A stretch of 15,296 nt of DNA from Euryarchaeota archaeon UBA126 (GTDB taxonomy: Archaea > Thermoplasmatota > Poseidoniia > Poseidoniales > Thalassarchaeaceae): positions 1 through 15,296 of the forward strand of contig DAMG01000002.1 of the NCBI GenBank assembly GCA_002497025.1. Direction: 5' to 3'. Position numbers and translations under genes: made by a program. Numbering within the stretch: position 1 is the first letter of the stretch; the number at the start of each line of letters is the position of its first letter. Below the pieces are notes generated by a model. The model was not told the DNA's origin and searched no databases. It saw nothing but the letters and a program-made list of their open reading frames with translations. Shown here one piece after another: positions 7,601 through 12,206 of this stretch.

Positions 7601-8089
7601 CGCTCGCCTAGATTAGCGATATTCACAATGGCAGCAGTGGCTGTTGTTGTATTATGGCAGCCATTATTGATGCGTCAAGGTTCGGTAAACGTGAACTTCT
7701 TCACAGCGATGGTTGGTACACTCGTCTTTGGTATTGGAGTTGATGATTCGATACACATTATTGACAGAATCAAAGACGAAGGTGAAACTCCTGCTGGAAT
7801 CGTCAAATCTGTTTCCAGAACAGGTCAAACAATCTTTGAAACTACCGCAACAACATGTGCAGGACTTTCCGCTGGATTATTTGTAGAAATTCCCGGTTTG
7901 CAAAATTTCTTTGTATTGATGATGTCACTTCTAATTCTGGCACTACTGACCTCGAGCATCCTATTACCAAGTTTCATAGTCTCTTGGCACGAATTACGTT
8001 CAAGATTGTTAGGCAAGGGGCCTTGGCTCGATTACGAGGATAGCGGAGCCCTAGAAGCCTCTAGTGTGCTCGAGGCTACCCTAGAGTAA
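4676..8089 (+). CDS. RND/MMPL-superfamily membrane exporter with two large extracytoplasmic loops
   Basis: The 1137-residue protein has the duplicated RND layout. TM1 is near 76-92, followed by an external loop to about 440, a block of membrane helices, a second external loop (about 700-960) and a second helix block. Each helix block has the signature seen in HAE3/MMPL/SSD-type transporters: GLGVDYALHF (D505) and GIGVDDSIHI (D1023, D1024), which carry the likely proton-relay Asp. These proteins use the proton (or ion) gradient to move hydrophobic or amphiphilic molecules; here the substrate is unknown. External loops contain EF-hand-like calcium motifs (DENGDGNYNNDGDG, 286-299; DGDGNCID later) and twelve closely paired cysteines. 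I chose GTG at 4676: the frame is open far upstream but overlaps the divergent gene, and no other in-frame ATG, GTG or TTG start lies nearby. The cytosolic N terminus is acidic (MPDDERDDEA). The gene is divergent from a VKOR/thioredoxin pair. Confidence 0.88.
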   Translation: MPDDERDDEAIFWERFFERLQPVREAGGKVIQKVDSSPVGDVVDYADYLLNAGAKRGHAIAQRLTEFWYSAILRSPGLIVALLVIATVLVGQKSLDFGQQIDKDVEIYLPDDADSTDLLKQVRNQWSTDIMILYVQTNNAIYERCSSGPADDGEDHCRGTENITDVDILKQLSWLEGDDLNYGNGGYGSGLDEHKDDRGDLDGVVWILSPAQVIKEANSSSYRFNCAVEKYGLPTGQRDGCAVAQLNPFYGYSIPDRQDNLDNLVSQTESLLSSFVMDTQDHPLLDENGDGNYNNDGDGIWDTGVIILGLKYDMDGTDIPARQDKREGQVQDHQAFIQYTKQLIEQASDDDCEICNRVYEGNVMSSSVSTEIHSLWLQQARQKDPNIPSTSPAIGVTPAMISQAESIAEDRPVRNATTVTGLTPVVQDVSNAIYSELVTKMLPLAGLLVAITMLILHRNPKVIIICGLPIAMSLAITFGTTVIADITLTPMIISAGPILVGLGVDYALHFTNRIEENRKELLEERLEESWKRQRDGFTSNELDPWDPVISLTATVRAAQTTGHAIFLSAITTIIGFSVLTWQSLVPIHPMRTVGVTLLLGISITFLLSMVMVPALVHIFRYRKSDIGFEMPTMQTLLISSLVAVTAGSLLYIEGTTTIGNAIFFGGFFGGTVLLAFESEIWQKIGEIPVKTTLVVLLVAMISTAGGVAILEEEMGKPLTGSSDEVPPNIPSYDALREYSFVFQGGQTNMFIVDAEARGPVNSTAPIRDLPILDAIDNMQEKKINNVPQTSSISLVNILKAIHVDVNITDPITGISLEVYDRSLWELLHDECWEESTNPLRPECWAYVVSSKEDMVNIALDTLSPEIRSMLMNADQDVCQDSTPCETKTLVYVTQPYINLQDATPLRDAIDDHLDGDGNCIDALSCSAFGIEGVINSKLTGGLPVSIDINAGIQKAQSETTIATMLILLITMMILFRSPRLAIFTMAAVAVVVLWQPLLMRQGSVNVNFFTAMVGTLVFGIGVDDSIHIIDRIKDEGETPAGIVKSVSRTGQTIFETTATTCAGLSAGLFVEIPGLQNFFVLMMSLLILALLTSSILLPSFIVSWHELRSRLLGKGPWLDYEDSGALEASSVLEATLE

Positions 8090-8123
8090 CCCTAGTTTTC
8101 ACTAATTGAGATTAAGTGAGGGT

Positions 8124-8414
8124 GTAGGGAGTAAGCCCCTTTCTGTTCACCTTCCGGCTGATCGCATTCAACTATGCATCCTACCCGGCCCTATCGATGC
8201 ACTACGGGCCTGCTTGGACTTGCTCCAGCGGGGTTGCTCGTTCCAGCCGCGGTCAGGAAACCTCACCCTTTCGGGATCATCGTACGCCTGGCGCGGGACG
8301 TTTCTGTTGCAGAGCCGGCCCTCCCGGACCTCCAGCTTACACCGGACCGCTTGCATCTTGGAGAGGGGACTTTCCTCAGTGTCTGGCACTGTCAGCGACC
8401 CTCCTACTCCCTCA
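8124..8414 (-). ncRNA. rnpB: RNase P RNA, archaeal type A-like
   Basis: The minus strand carries the universal conserved blocks of RNase P RNA in order. They are GAGGAAAGTCC (8367-8377), GCAACAGAAA (about 8303-8312), AGGGTGAGG near 8262-8270, GGAGCAAGTCCAAGCAGGC (about 8208-8226) and ACAGAAAGGGGCTTA (8132-8146). The ends pair: AGGGAGTA (8405-8412 on the complement) with TACTCCCT (8126-8133) forms helix P1. This gives a length near 290 nt, usual for archaea. The RNA is the catalytic part of the enzyme that removes 5' leaders from pre-tRNAs. It is much more GC-rich than the flanking genes. It lies tail-on to the exporter gene (35 bases) and head-to-head with rpiA. Exact ends are uncertain by several bases. 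The 'ORFs' in this stretch are spurious. Confidence 0.93.
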
Positions 8415-8458
8415 TCTTCTCCGTAAGGCATCGACGAATGAACCCAACGGTGGACTAT

Positions 8459-8481
8459 TGTTACAAATTTACCTCTTAATT
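8459..8481. promoter_or_regulatory. AT-rich candidate promoter between rnpB and rpiA
   Basis: The run TGTTACAAATTTACCTCTTA is the only AT-rich stretch in the 119 bases separating the divergent rnpB and rpiA genes. On the minus strand it gives GTAAATTTGTAA, a TATA-like box about 50 bases before the mature 5' end of RNase P RNA; a short leader would then be needed. On the plus strand it lies roughly 55-75 bases before the GTG of rpiA. No transcription start can be fixed from sequence alone. Confidence 0.3.
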
Positions 8482-8533
8482 CTGGCCTCCTTGGAGAGTA
8501 AGCATCATCACCGTCTTTCGCCTGCCAGCACTC

Positions 8534-9235
8534 GTGAGCGACGTTGAGGCGCTGAAGCAGCAAGCCGGAATAATAGCTTGTGATTTCGTTCAGGACGGTA
8601 TGAAAATTGGTCTTGGAACTGGCTCAACCGTCCGCTACACGGTGCTAGAGTTAGGACGGAGAATGCAAGAAGAAGGATTGTCCATCGTCGGAGTTCCAAC
8701 AAGTGAGGCAACTAGAGAACTTGCCGAAAGTCTGAACATCCCACTAGTTCCTTTAGCCGATGCTGGAGTATTGGATTTGGTGATCGACGGAGCAGATGAG
8801 TTTGATTCTGATTATAATCTAATCAAAGGTGGCGGTGGGGCATTAACTCGGGAAAAGATTGTCGCCCAGTCTAGTAATGGAATGATTGTGGTTGCTGATG
8901 ATAGGAAACAGGTAGAAATCCTAGGTACATTTGACCTACCTATCGAAGTATTACCATTTGAATGGGAGAGAACAGCAGATAGAGTCGCGCAAATATGTCC
9001 AGGTACCGTGCATAGAAGAGGTGGCGATGAACCATTCATTAGCGATAATGGAGGTTACATTCTGGACTGTTCTTTTGGTTCTACGATTACTAATCCAAGT
9101 GAATTAGAATCCTCTTTATTGGAAATCGCAGGAGTAGTTGAAGTTGGCTTATTTGTAGGCATTTGTGATGTGGTTGTAATGGCTGCTAGTGGTGGAGTTG
9201 CCACTCTAGTTAAGCAAGGCGGCAGATTAGCCTGA
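8534..9235 (+). CDS. rpiA: Ribose-5-phosphate isomerase A
   Basis: The 233-residue product is the normal RpiA length. RpiA interconverts ribose 5-phosphate and ribulose 5-phosphate, which in archaea supplies ribose for nucleotides. The family motifs are complete: GLGTGSTV (26-33) for the phosphate-binding turn, DGADEFD (85-91) with the catalytic Asp pair D85 and D88, and KGGGGALTREK (98-108) with K98 and the presumed general base E107. These match D81, D84, K94 and E103 of the E. coli enzyme by motif. The start is a GTG with no clear ribosome-binding site, which may mean a leaderless or nearly leaderless transcript. It is divergent from rnpB and 49 bases upstream of tRNA-Lys on the same strand. 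No anomaly is seen. Confidence 0.96.
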   Translation: MSDVEALKQQAGIIACDFVQDGMKIGLGTGSTVRYTVLELGRRMQEEGLSIVGVPTSEATRELAESLNIPLVPLADAGVLDLVIDGADEFDSDYNLIKGGGGALTREKIVAQSSNGMIVVADDRKQVEILGTFDLPIEVLPFEWERTADRVAQICPGTVHRRGGDEPFISDNGGYILDCSFGSTITNPSELESSLLEIAGVVEVGLFVGICDVVVMAASGGVATLVKQGGRLA

Positions 9236-9254
9236 TATCCAGCTAGACCGTTCC

Positions 9255-9262
9255 GATTAAAG
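9255..9262 (+). promoter_or_regulatory. Candidate TATA element for tRNA-Lys
   Basis: GATTAAAG is centred about 26 bases before the first base of the tRNA, the distance at which archaeal TATA boxes normally sit. It follows the stop of rpiA by about 20 bases. The match to a consensus box is only moderate. Confidence 0.35.
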
Positions 9263-9284
9263 AGGGGGGCCAAGTCGGCTGGCT

Positions 9285-9358
9285 GGGTCTGTAGCTTAGT
9301 CAGGTAGAGCACCCGGCTCTTAACCGGGCGGTCGCGGGTTCGAACCCCGTCAGACCCG
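9285..9358 (+). tRNA. tRNA-Lys (anticodon CUU), 3' CCA encoded
   Basis: A full cloverleaf can be drawn. The acceptor GGGTCTG pairs with CAGACCC, the D stem GCTT with GAGC, the anticodon stem CCCGG with CCGGG around the loop CTCTTAA (anticodon CTT), and the T stem GCGGG with CCCGT around TTCGAAC. The discriminator is G at 9358. It is followed in the genome by CCA (9359-9361), so the 3' end appears templated. There is no intron. It reads AAG codons. It lies 66 bases upstream of the AsnRS start on the same strand and may share its transcript. Confidence 0.97.
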
Positions 9359-9400
9359 CCAAATCTAATCTGCTTGGAGGCTTCGTTTGATATGTGGATG

Positions 9401-9419
9401 CCCCGCCCAAGGGGCGGGG
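9401..9419 (+). repeat. GC-rich hairpin immediately before the AsnRS start
   Basis: CCCCGCCC and GGGCGGGG form a perfect 8-bp all-G/C stem around the three-base loop AAG. It ends 5 bases before the ATG at 9425 and contains the only G-rich stretch next to that start. It could mask the ribosome-binding region, or separate tRNA-Lys processing from the mRNA. If translation instead began at the ATG at 9392 (GGAGG at 9376-9380), the hairpin would be coding. Confidence 0.6.
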
Positions 9420-9424
9420 TTAGT

Positions 9425-10753
9425 ATGACCAAAGAGACCTGGATAGGTGATGTTCGAGCCGGAAAACATGACGGCTCGAAGGTTGAATTGAAGGGATGGG
9501 TTCACCGTTCCAGAGGTTCAAACAAGATCCGATTCGTTGTCCTAAGAGACTCTACTGGGACGGTTCAATGTGTCGTCAAAAGAGATATTGTGGGTGATGA
9601 AACCTTTGAGTCGGTAAAGGATGCACTTATCGAGTCCAGCCTGATACTACACGGGACTGTTGAACCCACCGACAGAGAGCATGGACACGAGATTCAGGTT
9701 GCCAGTGTGGAGATAGTAGGTCCGGTCAATCCAGACACCCCATTTCCAATCACCGAGTCTGCTATGGAACAAGCGGACGGGGGAGAAACCGAATTCTTAC
9801 TCGACAATCGACATCTATACCTTAGAACCAGTCGAATGACCACGATGCTGAAAATGCGCTCTACGGTTTTCGGTGCTATTCATTCTTACTTTCGGGACAG
9901 AGACTTCACAGAATATCAAGCTCCCAATTTTGTCGCAGGCGCGGTTGAGGGTGGAAGCACACTATTCGAAGTGCCATACTTTGGTAGAAAGGCCTACCTG
10001 ACACAATCTTGGCAACTATATGCCGAGGCTGCAATGCCTGCCTTAGAGCGCTTGTATACAATGGCTCCATCCTTCCGTGCAGAGAAGTCGCGAACACGTC
10101 GTCACCTTACAGAATTCTGGCATGCCGAAATGGAAATTGCCTGGGGTTCAAACGACGATGTCATGGTTCATGGTGAAGGTGTAGTTCGTAATATTGCCAG
10201 TACTTTATTGGAAAAACATTCAGATGATTTGGAAAACATGGGCCGAGACTTGGACTTAGTTGCTAGATATGCAGATAATCCATACCCAAGGATGCGTTAT
10301 GACGAGGCTGTTGAGACTCTGCAGGGTATGGGGGTAGATATTGAGTGGGGTCAGGATTTAGATTACTCTAAGGAAAAGGTGTTGACTGAAGATTTCGAAA
10401 TCCCTCACTTCCTAACTCACTATCCCAGAGTGGCTAAACCATTCTATCATCGACCAGACCCCGAAGATCCGAAATATGTTCTATGTCATGATTTGCTGGC
10501 GCCAGAAGGATACGGCGAAATTATTGGTGGCGGAGAGCGAACTTGGTCAGAGCCCGAGATTCTCGATAGAATAGACGAGGAAGGCAATGACAGAGAGGCA
10601 TACGAGTTCTACATCGACATCCGTCGTTATGGAGGAGTTCCACACGGTGGTTTCGGACTTGGAGTTGACCGCGTCTGCGCATGGCTGAGCGGTGCTGATC
10701 ACATCCGTGAAGTCATACCATTCCCACGTGATAGCCGCCGAGTCACTCCATAA
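9425..10753 (+). CDS. asnS: Asparaginyl-tRNA synthetase (class II)
   Basis: The 442-residue enzyme charges tRNA-Asn with asparagine using ATP. An N-terminal OB-fold anticodon-binding domain (about 18-100, with VELKGWVHRSR and VLRDSTG) precedes the class II catalytic core. Motif 2 is FRAEKSRTRRHLTEFW (217-232, R218). A GYGEIIGGGERT segment (362-373) and motif 3 GGFGLGVDR (408-416, R416) follow. LLAPEGYGEIIGG and TQSWQLYAEA are characteristic of AsnRS rather than AspRS, so direct Asn-tRNA formation is expected instead of the GatCAB amidation route for this tRNA. Typical AsnRS N termini fit the ATG at 9425. In-frame ATGs at 9392 and 9398 would add 11 or 9 residues translated from the GC hairpin; the 9392 start has GGAGG about 11 bases upstream, so it cannot be excluded. 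The gene is followed at once by a small hairpin. Confidence 0.93.
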   Translation: MTKETWIGDVRAGKHDGSKVELKGWVHRSRGSNKIRFVVLRDSTGTVQCVVKRDIVGDETFESVKDALIESSLILHGTVEPTDREHGHEIQVASVEIVGPVNPDTPFPITESAMEQADGGETEFLLDNRHLYLRTSRMTTMLKMRSTVFGAIHSYFRDRDFTEYQAPNFVAGAVEGGSTLFEVPYFGRKAYLTQSWQLYAEAAMPALERLYTMAPSFRAEKSRTRRHLTEFWHAEMEIAWGSNDDVMVHGEGVVRNIASTLLEKHSDDLENMGRDLDLVARYADNPYPRMRYDEAVETLQGMGVDIEWGQDLDYSKEKVLTEDFEIPHFLTHYPRVAKPFYHRPDPEDPKYVLCHDLLAPEGYGEIIGGGERTWSEPEILDRIDEEGNDREAYEFYIDIRRYGGVPHGGFGLGVDRVCAWLSGADHIREVIPFPRDSRRVTP

Positions 10754-10770
10754 CGACACCTACGGTGTCG
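10754..10770 (+). repeat. Hairpin directly after the asnS stop codon
   Basis: CGACACC-TAC-GGTGTCG is a perfect 7-bp stem with a 3-base loop starting on the base after the TAA of asnS. No T-run follows (CTTCGTATAT), so it is not a standard intrinsic terminator of either bacterial or archaeal type. It may instead mark an mRNA 3' end or a processing site between asnS and the acyl-CoA dehydrogenase gene. Confidence 0.5.
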
Positions 10771-10790
10771 CTTCGTATATCGCTAACACT

Positions 10791-10820
10791 CATACCACAG
10801 GCCTTGCTCGCAGTGGTATG
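10791..10820 (+). repeat. Inverted repeat that includes the acyl-CoA dehydrogenase start codon
   Basis: CATACCAC (10791-10798) and GTGGTATG (10813-10820) are exact reverse complements separated by 14 bases. The last three bases of the right arm are the ATG start codon. As RNA this would form a stem-loop sequestering the initiation codon. As DNA it is a dyad with the size and spacing of a repressor operator. Which of these applies, if either, cannot be told from sequence. Confidence 0.55.
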
Positions 10821-12029
10821 GCCGAGTGGGAGACTGTAGATCTGGCGAACCCTACTGAGGAGCATAGAATGCTGCGAGAGATGGTTCGAGATTTTGTTCG
10901 CGAAGAGGTTGAACCTCAAGCTTTGGAATACGATAGAGAGGAAAAATTCAATCTCAATTTATTCCGTAAATTAGGCGAATATGGTTTGCTAGGGATTTCC
11001 GTCCCTGCAGAGTATGGCGGTTCTGGGATGGATGCCACCGCCGTTGCCATCATCAATGAGGAACTAAGTTACTCAGACCCTGCCTTCTGTCTGGCATATC
11101 TGGCGCATTCACAATTGATGGTGAATAATCTTGCCTTCAATGGCACAGAGGAACAAAAGGCTAGGATTTTGCCAAAGGTGTGTAGCGGTGAATGGATTGG
11201 CTGCATGGCAATGAGCGAGCCAGGATACGGAACAGATGTTCTAGGAATGCAGACGACTGCGGAGCAGAATACAGATGGAGACTGGGTCATTAATGGACGG
11301 AAAATGTGGATTACTAATGGCTCAGTCGATGAAGAAGGGACTCCTGCTGATATTTGTTGGTTGTATGCACGAACCGGAACAGATGCCAAGGGCCGAGCTG
11401 AAGTGACTACATTCCTAGTGGAGAAGGGTATGCCCGGATTCAGCGTGGGCCAGAAAATCTACGATAAATCAGGTATGAGGGCCTCAAATACTGCAGAGTT
11501 GGTTTTCGACGATTGTGTTGTTCCTGCTGAAAATATTGTAGGCTCACCTGGAGAATCGATGATTCATATGATGCGTAATCTAGAGTTGGAAAGAATAGGT
11601 CTTGCAGCAATGGGTCTAGGGATTGCCCGAAGATCTCTAGCGGCAATGAATCAATACGCCAGTGAGAGAGAAGCATTCGGCCAGGAAATCAGAGATTTTG
11701 GACAAATACAACGACATATCGGTGAATCTTGGGCGGAATATCGTGCAATGCGTTCTTACATATACGATACTGCTAGGAATACAGATCTCTCAAAGTCTGG
11801 TAACAGATTAGACACTGATGGAGTCAAGTTATTTGGAACAACCGCTGCAAAGAATATCGCCGACCGTGCAATTCAGGTTATGGGTGGCTATGGCTATGTT
11901 GGTGAATACACTGTTGAGAGGCTTTGGAGGGATGCAAAGCTGCTAGAAATTGGTGGAGGGACATTGGAATCTCATCAGAAAAACATCACCCGAGATTTGG
12001 CTCGAATGCCCGAAAAAATAGAGGAATAA
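10818..12029 (+). CDS. Acyl-CoA dehydrogenase, isovaleryl-CoA/long-chain type catalytic base
   Basis: The 403-residue flavoenzyme oxidises an acyl-CoA to the trans-2-enoyl-CoA and passes electrons to ETF. In order there is an N-terminal helical domain, the PAEYGGSGMD segment (63-72), the FAD/substrate-contact motif MAMSEPGYGTD (130-140), a beta domain with WITNG (164-168), and the C-terminal helical domain with REAFGQ (284-289) and RDAKLLEIGGGT (371-382). In medium-chain enzymes a catalytic Glu occupies the turn after the last motif. Here that position is Gly, and a Glu (E258) lies in LELERIGLAAMG, as in isovaleryl-CoA dehydrogenases. A role in branched-chain amino acid or fatty acid breakdown is therefore likely; the exact substrate is inferred only. 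I chose ATG 10818 over the upstream open frame because the family's N terminus starts there. No ETF or thiolase gene is in view. Confidence 0.92.
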   Translation: MAEWETVDLANPTEEHRMLREMVRDFVREEVEPQALEYDREEKFNLNLFRKLGEYGLLGISVPAEYGGSGMDATAVAIINEELSYSDPAFCLAYLAHSQLMVNNLAFNGTEEQKARILPKVCSGEWIGCMAMSEPGYGTDVLGMQTTAEQNTDGDWVINGRKMWITNGSVDEEGTPADICWLYARTGTDAKGRAEVTTFLVEKGMPGFSVGQKIYDKSGMRASNTAELVFDDCVVPAENIVGSPGESMIHMMRNLELERIGLAAMGLGIARRSLAAMNQYASEREAFGQEIRDFGQIQRHIGESWAEYRAMRSYIYDTARNTDLSKSGNRLDTDGVKLFGTTAAKNIADRAIQVMGGYGYVGEYTVERLWRDAKLLEIGGGTLESHQKNITRDLARMPEKIEE

Positions 12030-12046
12030 GCGGGTTTAGTTATTGG

Positions 12047-12119
12047 TAGTCCCGCCCGGATTTGAACCAGGGTCCCCAGGACCAAAACCTGAGATGATGG
12101 ACCGCTACACTACGGGACT
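12047..12119 (-). tRNA. tRNA-Gln (anticodon UUG), 3' CCA encoded
   Basis: On the minus strand the acceptor AGTCCCG pairs with CGGGACT. The anticodon stem TCAGG/CCTGG closes the loop TTTTGGT, giving anticodon TTG (12085-12083). The T arm contains GGTTCAAATCC. The discriminator is A (12047), and the next three bases read CCA (12046-12044), so this 3' end is also templated. There is no intron. The sequence closely follows the typical archaeal tRNA-Gln pattern (TAGTGTAGCGG D arm). It converges on the acyl-CoA dehydrogenase gene with about 14 bases between ends and is divergent from the subtilase gene. Confidence 0.96.
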
Positions 12120-12206
12120 GTAACCCCGCGGTCTAGTGTGGTCGCTTTGGACTTGACGGGCCGTGAAGCCGCAGACTACAATAGAGTTCGTGCCGCCAAA
12201 GGCAAC

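Noticed and set aside
8106..8563. Several overlapping open frames on both strands within 8106-8563.
   Set aside because: They lie on the RNase P RNA gene, whose GC-rich sequence keeps frames open by chance. None resembles a protein family.
12044..12206. tRNA-Gln as an integration site for a mobile element carrying the subtilase.
   Set aside because: No integrase gene and no repeat of the tRNA 3' end were seen in the window. The subtilase has codon and base use like its neighbours.
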